A stretch of 64,000 bases of DNA from Croceibacterium ferulae (lineage in GTDB: Bacteria; Pseudomonadota; Alphaproteobacteria; Sphingomonadales; Sphingomonadaceae): positions 1 through 64,000 of the forward strand of contig NZ_QZVQ01000009.1 in assembly GCF_003660445.1 (NCBI RefSeq). The letters are read 5' to 3'. Shown one piece after another: positions 8,029 through 16,117 of the stretch (its first letter is position 1; each line of letters starts with the position of its first letter). The position numbers and the translations under genes were made by a program. The notes beneath the pieces were generated by a model that saw only the letters and a program-made list of their open reading frames with translations, was not told the origin of the DNA and did no database searches.

Positions 8029-9532
8029 CGGCCAGCTCCTTCGCCAGCGCGGTGCGGTGATCCGGCATTGCTGCTACTCGCGCGCTGATGTCACGGTCCA
8101 GCGCAGCCATGGCGCCGGTGATCCGCTCCGCCGGGATGGCCGCCGCGCGCGGGTCGCAGCGGCGCGGCAGGATGTTCTGCCCCAGGTAGACCGCGATCCA
8201 GCTGGGTTCGCGGAACAGGCCATGTTCGTATTGCGCCACCCGCCCGGCACCACGCCAGAGTTCCAGCTTCTCGGCCAGGCTGTCCGGCACCTCCATGGTG
8301 CGCAGGTGGTTCCAGAACGGCGAGTCGTCCCGCTGCGTGGCGTGATAATGCAGGATCAGGAAATCGCGCACCCGATCATATTCCCCGTCCACCAGCCGGT
8401 TGAATTCGGCGATGTCGCGCGGATCGGGGCGACCATGGGGGAACAGCTCCACCAGATTGGTGATCGCCATCTGCGCCAGGTGGATGCTGGTCGATTCCAG
8501 CGGCTCCAGGAACCCGCTGGCGAGGCCGACGGACACCACATTGCCGACCCAGCTCTGCCGCCGCCGGCCGGCCCGGAAGCGGAGGATTCGCGGATCGGCC
8601 AGAGCCTCGCCCTCGAACGCGGTCAGCAGCGCATCCGCCGCCGCATCATCCGTGATCGCCGCGCTGCTATAGACATAGCCATTGCCGATCCGGTGCTGCA
8701 GCGGAATGCGCCAGCGCCAGCCTGCCGGCATCGCCTGGGCCTGCGTGAAGGGTTCGATCGGACCATCCGGAGCGGTGCAGGGCATGGCCACCGCCCGGTC
8801 GCAGGGCAGCCAGCGGGACCAGTCTTCCCACCCGGCGCCCTCCATCTCGCCGATCAGCAGGGCGCGAAAGCCGGAGCAGTCGATGAACAGGTCGCCTTCC
8901 ACCTCCCGCCCGTCCGCCAGCCTCAACGCGCGCACATCGCCGGTTTCAGGGTGGCGCAGCACCTCCGTCACGCGCCCCTCGATCCGCCGCGCGCCATCCG
9001 CCACCGCCCGGCGGCGCAGCATGGGGGCGAAGCGCGTGGCATCGAACTGGTAGGCATAGCCGTAGCCGGCATGCTCCGCGTCCAGCTGGTCCGCCGCCGG
9101 CGGATGGGCAAAGCGCTGCGCACGGGCGGCGCGGCAGGGCAGGCTGTAGCGTTCGATCGGCCCCGTGCTGCCTGCCTCCTGCGCGCTGAGCCAATAATGG
9201 TGGAACCCGACATCGCCGATGGGGGCGCCGAAGGCGCCGAATGGGTGGATGTAGCTGTCGCCGATGCGGCCGAAATCGCGAAACTCGATCCCCAGCTTGT
9301 AGGTGGCGGAGGTCTCCTGCAGGAAATCCGCCTCGGCGATGCCCAGCCGTTCGATGAACGCCCGCAAATGCGGCAGGGTCGCTTCGCCCACTCCGACGAT
9401 CCCGATATCCTCGGACTCGATCAGCGTGACGCTTGTATCCCCCGGCAGCAGGCGCGCCAGGGCGGCCGCGCACATCCAGCCGGCGGTGCCGCCACCCAGC
9501 ACGATCGTTCTTGTCCTTGGCCTTGCCGCCAT
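8018..9532 (-). CDS. Tryptophan-halogenase-family flavoprotein (halogenase B)
   Basis: 504 residues and the first gene of the operon. All hallmarks are present: GGGTAGW near residue 14, GVGEAT near 47, the catalytic lysine K79 in SATYKLGIEF, W272-x-W274-x-I-P, and FLEPLESTS. Such enzymes use FADH2, oxygen and a halide to make HOCl, captured on the lysine, for halogenating an indole-type substrate. A flavin reductase partner is needed, and none is encoded nearby. The ATG at 9532 is preceded by AGGACA. It is similar to halogenase A but clearly not a recent copy. The 177-base region upstream is shared with the divergent esterase gene, suggesting common control. Confidence 0.9.
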   Translation of the reverse strand: MAARPRTRTIVLGGGTAGWMCAAALARLLPGDTSVTLIESEDIGIVGVGEATLPHLRAFIERLGIAEADFLQETSATYKLGIEFRDFGRIGDSYIHPFGAFGAPIGDVGFHHYWLSAQEAGSTGPIERYSLPCRAARAQRFAHPPAADQLDAEHAGYGYAYQFDATRFAPMLRRRAVADGARRIEGRVTEVLRHPETGDVRALRLADGREVEGDLFIDCSGFRALLIGEMEGAGWEDWSRWLPCDRAVAMPCTAPDGPIEPFTQAQAMPAGWRWRIPLQHRIGNGYVYSSAAITDDAAADALLTAFEGEALADPRILRFRAGRRRQSWVGNVVSVGLASGFLEPLESTSIHLAQMAITNLVELFPHGRPDPRDIAEFNRLVDGEYDRVRDFLILHYHATQRDDSPFWNHLRTMEVPDSLAEKLELWRGAGRVAQYEHGLFREPSWIAVYLGQNILPRRCDPRAAAIPAERITGAMAALDRDISARVAAMPDHRTALAKELADAA

Positions 9533-9593
9533 TGTCCTGTCTCCCGCGCCAACATTCCCGCAAGCGGACGATTAATCAATTTCCCTTCTGCGG

Positions 9594-9621
9594 TTGCGAC
9601 CTTGACTGGCCTGCTTGATAC
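9594..9621 (+). promoter_or_regulatory. Candidate promoter for the esterase/GH5 genes in the divergent region
   Basis: TTGCGA (9594-9599), a 16-base gap and TGATAC (9616-9621) lie about 90 bases before the esterase start. The match is modest. The AT-rich ATTAATCAAT at 9571-9580 could belong to a promoter or operator for the minus-strand halogenase operon. Confidence 0.3.
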
Positions 9622-9709
9622 TGGCGTCCGGCTTGTTGGACGGCGCGGCGCCGCTGGCAAGTGATCGATCAGGAAAACGGTGGAACGACCGTCGATGTTG
9701 GGAGGCATC

Positions 9710-10851
9710 ATGATCACGCTGTGCCCGGGCCGCGACGCGGTGACCGCCACCATCATGGCAGGACTGATCGGGTGCGCCCTCGCCGGCATCGCGCCCACCG
9801 TTGCGCAGACCGTCGCTCCGGTCAGCGACGCCGGCCCGGCGCAGCCGATCCCGGCCGTCACCATAGGCCGGGTCGTGGCCGACGAAGCCGGCGGCACGAT
9901 GCTGCGGCAATGGCCCGGCACCTATTGGGAGACCCGCTTCGATGGCCCGGCCTGCTGTTCCGGCTGGGTCCCGGGCAGACTGCCGCGCGGGTGTCGGTGG
10001 ATGGCCAACCCACTGTCCGGCTCGACGATCCCGCAGCCGGCTTGTGGCGGGTCGACGGGCTGGCACCGGGAACGCACCATCTGCGCGTGCAGGTCGTGGG
10101 CGAGACGCAGGCCGCGCCCACCGGGTTCGGCGGCTTCCTGGCGCCTGCCGGTACCCGGCCCCTGCCTGTGAGCCGGCGCATGCGGCAGATCGAGCTGATC
10201 GGCGACTCGCACACGGTCGGCTATGCGAACCTGTCCACCACGCGGGACTGCACGGAGGCGGAGGTAGCCGCCACCACCGACACCTTTGCCGGGATCGCCG
10301 GCAACATTGCCGCCCGTTTCGGCGCGGATGTGGCGGTGAACGCGATCTCCGGTCGCGGCGTGGTGCGCAACTATGACGGCTTCGCCGCCCCGACCTTGCC
10401 GCAGGCCTGGCCATTCGCGCTGTTCGACGGGGAGGTGCCGGCGACGGACGCCGGGTGGCACCCGCAGCTGATCGCGATATCGCTGGGTACGAATGATTTC
10501 TCCACGGCGCTGCACGACGGTGAGCCATGGGCGGATCGCACGGCGCTGCAGGCGGATTATCGCGCCACTTATGGCCGCTTCCTGCAGCAGCTGCGCGCCC
10601 GACATCCCGATGCCTATCTGCTGGTCTGGGCGACGGACATCGCCGGCGGGGAGGTGGCGCGGCAGGCGCAGGCGGCGGTGGCCGCGTTGCAGGCCGCCGG
10701 GGAGCAGCGGATCGGCTTCGTGCCGGTGACCGGGCTGGGCTTTGCGGCATGCCATCATCATCCCGATCTGACCGACGATCAGGCGATCGCCGCCGCCATC
10801 GCCGCCCATGTCGAGCGGCAACCGGCCATCTGGCCCGATCGAGATCGGTGA
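9710..10851 (+). CDS. Secreted SGNH/GDSL carbohydrate esterase (CE2-like), frameshifted
   Basis: The product is split between two frames. From ATG 9710, after a GGGAGG ribosome site, the frame encodes a signal peptide (MITLCPG...APTVAQ) and a beta-sandwich start ending in WETRFDGPA. From about base 9951 homology continues one frame over as LLFRLGPGQTAARVSVDG and runs to 10851. One missing C in GGCCTG (9949-9954) explains the break. The C-terminal part has the SGNH signature: GDSHTVGYAN (nucleophile serine), a glycine block (ISGRGV), GTNDF, and a terminal histidine-containing segment (CHHHPD). Such enzymes remove acetyl groups from mannan or xylan. It lies just before the GH5 gene. Whether it is a pseudogene or a read error cannot be decided here. 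Confidence 0.75.
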
Positions 10852-10872
10852 CACCATGAAGGAAGCGCATCC

Positions 10873-12216
10873 ATGACGCAGACCATCCACCGACGCGCCT
10901 TCCTGGCCGGCAGCGCCCTGCTGGCCGGCTGCACCGCCGCGACGCCGCGGCTGGCCGCCGGCGGCTCCGGCCCGGCAGAGTTCGTGCGGCGCGACGGCAT
11001 GCGGCTGATGATCGGGGCGGAGCCGTACCGCTTCGTGGGCGCCAATGTCTGGTATGCCGCATGGCTGGGCGCCGATGCGTCCTATGGCGACCGGGCGCGG
11101 TTGCGGCGGGAGCTGGACACGTTGCAGGCGATGGGCGTCACCAATCTGCGCATCATGGCCTCGGGCGAGGAAGGCCCGCTCAACAATTCGATCAAGCCCG
11201 GCTTCCGCGACGCGGGCAGCGCCTACAACAAGGCGCTGCTGGGCGGGCTGGACTTCGCACTGGCGGAGATGGCGCAGCGCGGCATGCGCGGCGTGTTGGC
11301 GCTGACCAATTTCTGGGAATGGTCGGGCGGGATGATGACCTATCTCAGCTATGTGAATGGCGGGCGCTATCTCGACATGAACGATCCGGCGCATCCCTGG
11401 CCTTCCTTCGCCAACATGAACGCGCAGTTCTATGCCAGTGCGGAGGCGCAGGCGCTGTATCGCGACTGGATCCGCACAGTGGTGACGCGCACCAACAGCG
11501 TGACGGGCGTACGCTATGCCGAGGATCCCACCATCATGAGCTGGCAGCTGGCCAACGAGCCGCGCCCTTCGGGTGACATGGCCCATGCCGACCTGCCGCA
11601 ATTCCAGGACTGGGTGGAGGGCACGGCGCGCTTCATCAAGTCGCTCGACGCCAATCACCTGGTCTCCACCGGCAGCGAAGGGCTGAAAGGCTCGCTGGAG
11701 CAGCCCGACATCGCCTTGGCGACGCACCAACCCGATGCGATCGACTATCTGACGGTGCATATCTGGCCCAACAACTGGACCTGGGTGGACCAGAACGACC
11801 TGCCCGGCACCTATGCCCGCGGAGAAGCGCAGGTGGCGGAATACATCACCCAGCACGTTGCTTTGGCGCGGCAGCTGGACAAGCCGATGGTGATCGAAGA
11901 ATTCGGCTATCCCCGCGACGGCGGCAGCAACGATCCCGCGGCCCCGACCAGCTACAAGGACCGCTTCTACCGCCAGATCTACGCCGCCACGCTGCAGAGC
12001 ATGGACCAGGGCGGCCCGATCGTCGGCACCAATTTCTGGGCCTGGAACGGGGAGGTGCGCGCCGCCCATCCCGACCATCGCTTCCGCGAGGGCGACCGGC
12101 AATATATGGGCGATCCCCCGCACGAGCCGCAGGGCTGGTACGGCATCTTCACCGGCGACAGCACCATCCGCCTGATCGCCGACCACGCCGCCGCGATCAG
12201 GCGCGTGCCGGCCTGA
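10873..12216 (+). CDS. GH5 family endo-beta-1,4-mannanase-like lipoprotein
   Basis: 447 residues. The N-terminus combines a twin-arginine start (HRRAFL) with a lipobox (LLAGC, Cys20), so it should be exported and lipid-anchored. The body is a (beta/alpha)8 barrel of the GH5 subfamily 7 type. The acid/base glutamate is in QLANEP (E229) and the nucleophile is in the VIEEFG segment (E342/E343). FWEWSGG and the NLRIMA strand also fit bacterial mannanases. It should cut internal beta-1,4-mannosidic bonds of mannan, glucomannan or galactomannan. It follows the frameshifted esterase by 21 bases and ends against the GH97 remnant. Subfamily assignment is by motif memory and is not tested. Confidence 0.85.
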   Translation: MTQTIHRRAFLAGSALLAGCTAATPRLAAGGSGPAEFVRRDGMRLMIGAEPYRFVGANVWYAAWLGADASYGDRARLRRELDTLQAMGVTNLRIMASGEEGPLNNSIKPGFRDAGSAYNKALLGGLDFALAEMAQRGMRGVLALTNFWEWSGGMMTYLSYVNGGRYLDMNDPAHPWPSFANMNAQFYASAEAQALYRDWIRTVVTRTNSVTGVRYAEDPTIMSWQLANEPRPSGDMAHADLPQFQDWVEGTARFIKSLDANHLVSTGSEGLKGSLEQPDIALATHQPDAIDYLTVHIWPNNWTWVDQNDLPGTYARGEAQVAEYITQHVALARQLDKPMVIEEFGYPRDGGSNDPAAPTSYKDRFYRQIYAATLQSMDQGGPIVGTNFWAWNGEVRAAHPDHRFREGDRQYMGDPPHEPQGWYGIFTGDSTIRLIADHAAAIRRVPA

Positions 12217-12219
12217 TCG

Positions 12220-12385
12220 CTACGGCGCGGCGTCGTTCAGCCAGCGGTCGATCGCCAGTCCGCGGGCGCGGGTAGTCTGGACGTTCGGCAGCGTGCTCTG
12301 CACCGTGAAATCCGCCGGCGCCGTGTTGCGGACATCGCCGGGCGTGTAGTCCATCGGCCCCGGCACATCCCCACAAAGGCATCGC
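12220..12385 (-). pseudogene. C-terminal remnant of a GH97 glycoside hydrolase
   Basis: About 50 residues resemble the end of GH97 alpha-glucosidase/alpha-galactosidase catalytic domains: GPMDYTPGDVRN, then TRARGLAI, close to the family's PMDYTPG and TRAHQLA landmarks. The fragment runs to a TAG at 12220-12222. Upstream of GPMDYTPG the similarity stops at once, and the frame has no plausible gene start. The rest of a 600-700-residue enzyme is missing. It points to loss of an alpha-galactosidase-like step from the mannan locus. Confidence 0.55.
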
Positions 12386-12406
12386 CTCTCCCTTGCCCCG
12401 CGTTCC

Positions 12407-13360
12407 TCAACCTGCCGCGTGCTGCTCCGCCTGCGCGGCGCCCGCCCACAACCGCGCGGCGCCGCGCACGCCGGAGGCATCACCCCAGCGCGCCGGCACG
12501 ATGCGCCCGTCCCACAGATCGGAAAAGGCATGGCGACGCACGATCTCGGGCAAGGCGGGGTACAGCTCGGCCACGTTGGACATGCCGCCGCCCAGGACCA
12601 TCACCTCAGGGTCCAGCAGGTTGGCTATCAGCGCCAGCACCCGGCCCAGCCGGTCGATGTAGTCCGTCAGCGCCTGCACCGCCGCCGGCTCACCCTCACG
12701 CGCGGCGGCCACGATCTGCGGGGCACTCAGCGCCCGCCCATTCGCCGCCTCGTAGGCGCGGGCGAAACCCGTGCCGGAAATCCATGTCTCGCAGCAGCCG
12801 GCGAGGCCGCACCAGCATTGCGGTGCATTGATCTCCGCCCCGCGCGGCCATGGCACCGGCAGGTGGCCGATCTCGCCGGCGATGCCGTGCGCGCCGTCCA
12901 GCACCGCGCCATCCAGCACCACGCCGCTGCCGACCCCGGTGCCGATGATCAGCCCGAAGGTGGAACTCGCCCCTGCTGCCGCGCCGTCGAACGCTTCTGA
13001 CAGGGCAAGGCAATTGGCATCGTTCGCCAGGCGGATCGGGCGGCCCAGCGCCTCTTGCAGATCACGGCCGAAAGGCTTGCCGTTCAGGTAAAGTGAATTG
13101 GAGTTGCGCATGAGACCGGTGCGGGGCGAAGGCGATCCCGGCGTGCCGATGCCGATGGTGCATCGCGTGCCCAGCGCCTGCTCCGCCGCCCCGACCAGAT
13201 CGACGATGCTTGCGATCGCAAGGTGGTACTCGCCCGGATTGGGCACGCGGTTCCGCCACAGCACACTGCCTGCGGTGTCGAGCACATTCGCCTCGATCTT
13301 GGTGCCGCCAAAATCGATACCAAGCGCGAGCGGCGCTGCACGGGTCGTCGTTTGATGCAA
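12407..13360 (-). CDS. mak: ROK family sugar kinase (fructokinase/mannokinase Mak-like)
   Basis: 317 residues, closely similar in layout to E. coli Mak. The N-terminal phosphate-binding motif GIDFGGTKIE starts at residue 14. GTPGSPSP, the LANDANC catalytic stretch with its base aspartate, and IIGTGVGSGV follow. The ROK zinc site includes CWCGLAGCCETWISG. Near the C-terminus are VMVLGGGMSN and SGVRGAARLW, as in Mak. It should phosphorylate fructose or mannose with ATP in the cytoplasm, which suits a mannan-use locus that releases mannose. It is encoded 77 bases downstream of the ROK regulator on the same strand, probably one operon with it and the SGNH hydrolase. Confidence 0.88.
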   Translation of the reverse strand: MHQTTTRAAPLALGIDFGGTKIEANVLDTAGSVLWRNRVPNPGEYHLAIASIVDLVGAAEQALGTRCTIGIGTPGSPSPRTGLMRNSNSLYLNGKPFGRDLQEALGRPIRLANDANCLALSEAFDGAAAGASSTFGLIIGTGVGSGVVLDGAVLDGAHGIAGEIGHLPVPWPRGAEINAPQCWCGLAGCCETWISGTGFARAYEAANGRALSAPQIVAAAREGEPAAVQALTDYIDRLGRVLALIANLLDPEVMVLGGGMSNVAELYPALPEIVRRHAFSDLWDGRIVPARWGDASGVRGAARLWAGAAQAEQHAAG

Positions 13361-13437
13361 AGTGTTCTCCCCCGCGCATTCACGATGCGCGAGGGCACCT
13401 TAGCCATGTTCGCCAATAAACGAAAAGAGTTGTTTTA

Positions 13438-14700
13438 TTACCGGGGCCGTCCGGCCTGCATCAGGATCGCGTCGGATGGCAGCAGGTGATCCAGGAAGGG
13501 CAGCATGGCCGCGCCGATCGCCGGCGCATCCTCCGCCATGGAGGCGGTCAGCACCGGGGTGCGGGCGGGCAGGGGGATGTTTGCCAGCACGTTGTCCAGC
13601 GCCTCCGCCAGGCGGCGCATCAGCGGCATGGGCAATCGCCCGCCCAGCAGTACGGCGTCCGGATCGATCAGGCACTGCACCGCCACCAGCGGCGCCGTCA
13701 GCGAGCGGGCGGCATCGGCGATCCACTGGTCCACCACTGTAGCGATCGCGGGATCGGTGCCGTTCATCTCCGATCGTGGCAGATCGGGGAAGCCGGCCTC
13801 TGCCAGCCGCTGGTTGAGCGCGGACAAGGACACGGTATCCTGGACCAGCGCACCGGGCCGCCCGGCGGTGGGGTCGGGCATCAGGCCCAGCTCTCCGCTG
13901 CGGGCATTGGCCCCACGATGATAGGTGCGGTCGATCACCGGCCCGCCACCCAGGCCCGCGGCGATCAGCAGGTAGAAGAAGGTCGGTGTGTCGAAAGCGG
14001 TGCCGTTCTGCGCCTCTCCCAGCGCCGCAGCAGCCGCGTCATTGTCCACATGGATGTCCCACGGCAGCTCCGCCGCCAGCAGGGCAGGCAGGTCGACATC
14101 GCTCCACACGGCATAGCCGGCGGGCTGGCCGGGCAAGGCGATGCGGCCCAGATCATCCGGCATGGCGACGCCCACGCCCAACACGGCCGCCGGACCGAAG
14201 CCGGCTTCCGACTGCAGCTCCGCCATGTTCTCGCGCACAAAGGCCACCACGTCGGCCGGCATGGGGTAGGCGACGTCACGCATGCGGCGGGCCCGCACCT
14301 CGCCTGTCAGGTCCAGCACCACCAGCGTCAGGTGATCCCGATCGATGTTCAGCCCAATGCCGAATGCGCCATCGGGGTCGACCTGCAGGCGTAGCGGCGG
14401 CTGCCCGCGCCCGCCCTGCACCCGGCCCGTGGTGCGCACCAGGCCGATATCGATCAGCCGGTTGGTGATGTTGGCGATGGTGGCCGGGGTCAGCCCGGTT
14501 TCCGCCGCCAGCGCGACCCGGGTGGTTTCGGTCTTCAGCCGGATGGCCTGCAACACGGTGCGCTGGTTATAGTCGCCCGCCCGCACCAGATTGGTGCCGG
14601 ACAGGCCGCGTGCCAGCCGGGCGCCGCGAACCGGTGCCTCGCGCGTGTCCTCCGCCATGCCCTGTGCGGAAGAGGCGGGGCCGGTCATGTGCGGATCCAT
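13438..14700 (-). CDS. ROK family transcriptional repressor (NagC/XylR type)
   Basis: About 420 residues. A winged helix-turn-helix lies at roughly residues 40-90 (NQRTVLQAIRL, then LAAETGLTPATIANITNRLIDIGLV). A ROK domain follows but is altered. The zinc-binding cysteine cluster seen in the neighbouring kinase is missing and the ATP-site residues are only partly kept, as usual for ROK regulators that sense a sugar instead of phosphorylating it. ATG at 14700 follows GAGGCGGGGC; ATG at 14688 is the alternative. It starts 8 bases after the SGNH hydrolase stop and precedes the Mak-like kinase. It likely represses the surrounding carbohydrate genes until sugar is bound. Confidence 0.85.
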   Translation of the reverse strand: MDPHMTGPASSAQGMAEDTREAPVRGARLARGLSGTNLVRAGDYNQRTVLQAIRLKTETTRVALAAETGLTPATIANITNRLIDIGLVRTTGRVQGGRGQPPLRLQVDPDGAFGIGLNIDRDHLTLVVLDLTGEVRARRMRDVAYPMPADVVAFVRENMAELQSEAGFGPAAVLGVGVAMPDDLGRIALPGQPAGYAVWSDVDLPALLAAELPWDIHVDNDAAAAALGEAQNGTAFDTPTFFYLLIAAGLGGGPVIDRTYHRGANARSGELGLMPDPTAGRPGALVQDTVSLSALNQRLAEAGFPDLPRSEMNGTDPAIATVVDQWIADAARSLTAPLVAVQCLIDPDAVLLGGRLPMPLMRRLAEALDNVLANIPLPARTPVLTASMAEDAPAIGAAMLPFLDHLLPSDAILMQAGRPR

Positions 14701-14708
14701 GCCCCGCC

Positions 14709-15482
14709 TCACGCGCCGGCCCCGGCCGCGGCCCGCGCCAGCGCCTCGGCAATGGCGGGCTCCGCCACGGCGGCCATGGCGGCGTAGCCGGCCTCTGTCG
14801 GGTGCACATGATCGTAGGACAGGCCGTCGCGCATTCCCAGTCCGCCATCCTGACGCATGGCGTTCCAGTAATCGGCATAGGTAATGCCGCTCTGGCGCGC
14901 ATAGGCTTCCAGCCACACATTCAGGTCGCGGATGCTGGCCCCGGTGTCGAGACCGGGGCGCCAGGGATACTGGTCCGCCGGCGGGATCGCGCCCAGGATC
15001 ACGGCGATGCCGTTCGCCCGCGCCAGTTCCACCATGCTCCGGATCATGGCCTGCGTGTCGGCGGCACTCATCGGCCCCGTATTGCCGGCGATGTCGTTCG
15101 TGCCGGCCAGGATGTGGACGGCCGCCGGCCGCAGCGCGATTACATCATGCCGGAAGCGCACCAGCATCTGCGGCGTGGTCTGACCGCTGATGCCGCGGCC
15201 GATCCGGTCGCCGCCCGCGAAGAAGCCGGGCAGCTTGTCCACCCAGCCTTCGGTGATGGAATCGCCCATGAACACCACCCGCGGCACCGCCTCGTCCGGC
15301 GCGGGCAGCTGGGCATTGGCCTGTGCGTAACGGGCGATCCACGCCCAGTCGGTGTGCAGCCGTTCATCCGCCGGATCACGCGCAGGTGCGGGCATCTCCG
15401 CTGGTGCCGGTCGAGGCGCAGGTGGCGGAGTCGTCGCCTGGGCTGCCAGCGGCAGAAGCAGGAGCGTGGAGGAGAAGGCCAT
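14709..15482 (-). CDS. Secreted SGNH/GDSL hydrolase (probable carbohydrate esterase)
   Basis: 257 residues with an N-terminal signal peptide (LLLLPLAAQA) and a proline-rich linker to about residue 35. The four SGNH blocks are present: GDSITEGW (serine nucleophile), the GISGQTT glycine block, GTNDIAGN, and DHVHPTEAGY with the catalytic Asp-x-x-His. The order matches bacterial GDSL acetylesterases used on plant polysaccharides, and PWRPGLDTG and WLEAYA recur in that group. It is exported to the periplasm or outside. It heads the operon with the ROK repressor and the sugar kinase, so de-acetylation of a sugar polymer is the best guess; a lipase or lysophospholipase role is possible. Confidence 0.85.
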   Translation of the reverse strand: MAFSSTLLLLPLAAQATTPPPAPRPAPAEMPAPARDPADERLHTDWAWIARYAQANAQLPAPDEAVPRVVFMGDSITEGWVDKLPGFFAGGDRIGRGISGQTTPQMLVRFRHDVIALRPAAVHILAGTNDIAGNTGPMSAADTQAMIRSMVELARANGIAVILGAIPPADQYPWRPGLDTGASIRDLNVWLEAYARQSGITYADYWNAMRQDGGLGMRDGLSYDHVHPTEAGYAAMAAVAEPAIAEALARAAAGAGA

Positions 15483-15688
15483 GCGCGTTCAAGTATCCCG
15501 ATCGGTGCGGTACGAAGCGCGACCATGGGACGACGCGCGCGCCCCGGCAATGGCAGGTCCGGCGCGCAGCCGCTTCTTTGCACAGACCGGCTCGCCATGG
15601 TGCGACATCGAGTTCCGCACCCGATAGCGCCAACCCCCGCCCCGTCAGCTCCGACGTTTCGCCTGCTCCACCGATCCGGGCTGAGCCG

Positions 15689-16051
15689 TCAGTCGAACAG
15701 TTCCTCGAAGAAGCTCTTCTTGCGCTTCGGCTTGCCATGACGCTGGTCATGGCCGTGCTGGTAATGCCCGCCGCGGTCGTCGCGATAGGGCTCGCGCTGC
15801 TGGCCCTGACCCCAGGGGCTGGCGCCCTGCTGCGGGTAGGAGGATGGGGTCGGTTGCGGCGCCGGCTGCGCTGCCGGCGGCGCTTCGGCGGGCATGCTGC
15901 GCTCGATGATCTTGTCGAGCTCGCCCCGGTCCAGCCACACGCCGCGGCATTGCGGGCAATAGTCGATCTCGATGCCCTGCCGGTCGGACATGGCCAAGCC
16001 GACGTGGCAGACCGGGCATTGCATACCGGCAACGGCTTCGGGGGTACGCAT
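15689..16051 (-). CDS. Zinc-ribbon (zf-TFIIB type) protein
   Basis: 120 residues. A four-cysteine zinc ribbon covers residues 12-45: CPVC, then CPQCRGVWLDRGELDKI, the signature of the zf-TFIIB family of small bacterial proteins. The C-terminal half is low-complexity (proline, glutamine, histidine and glycine rich) and ends in KRKKSFFEELFD, a basic then acidic tail common to this group. ATG at 16051 follows a strong AGGAGA. The function is not known; a nucleic-acid or protein-binding role is only suggested by the ribbon. It stands alone, about 65 bases from polA. Confidence 0.8.
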   Translation of the reverse strand: MRTPEAVAGMQCPVCHVGLAMSDRQGIEIDYCPQCRGVWLDRGELDKIIERSMPAEAPPAAQPAPQPTPSSYPQQGASPWGQGQQREPYRDDRGGHYQHGHDQRHGKPKRKKSFFEELFD

Positions 16052-16117
16052 GATGATCTCCTGTGGTGTCGCGCGTCCGATCTGGGGACGCCGGCCTGCG
16101 TCCGCTAGGGCCGGGCG

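Noticed and set aside
9661-9949. N-terminal part of the long frame beginning at 9661 as the true esterase start
   Set aside because: Its translation up to about base 9950 is arginine/histidine-rich noise. The signal peptide and ribosome site are in the neighbouring frame at 9710.
9922-12186. 754-codon minus-strand frame opposite the esterase and GH5 genes
   Set aside because: Same shadow effect; the GH5 gene with active-site glutamates and a lipobox is the real one.
12386-12531. Upstream half of the 103-codon frame containing the GH97 remnant
   Set aside because: It overlaps the C-terminus of the ROK kinase gene out of frame and shows no GH97 similarity; only 12220-12385 is kept.
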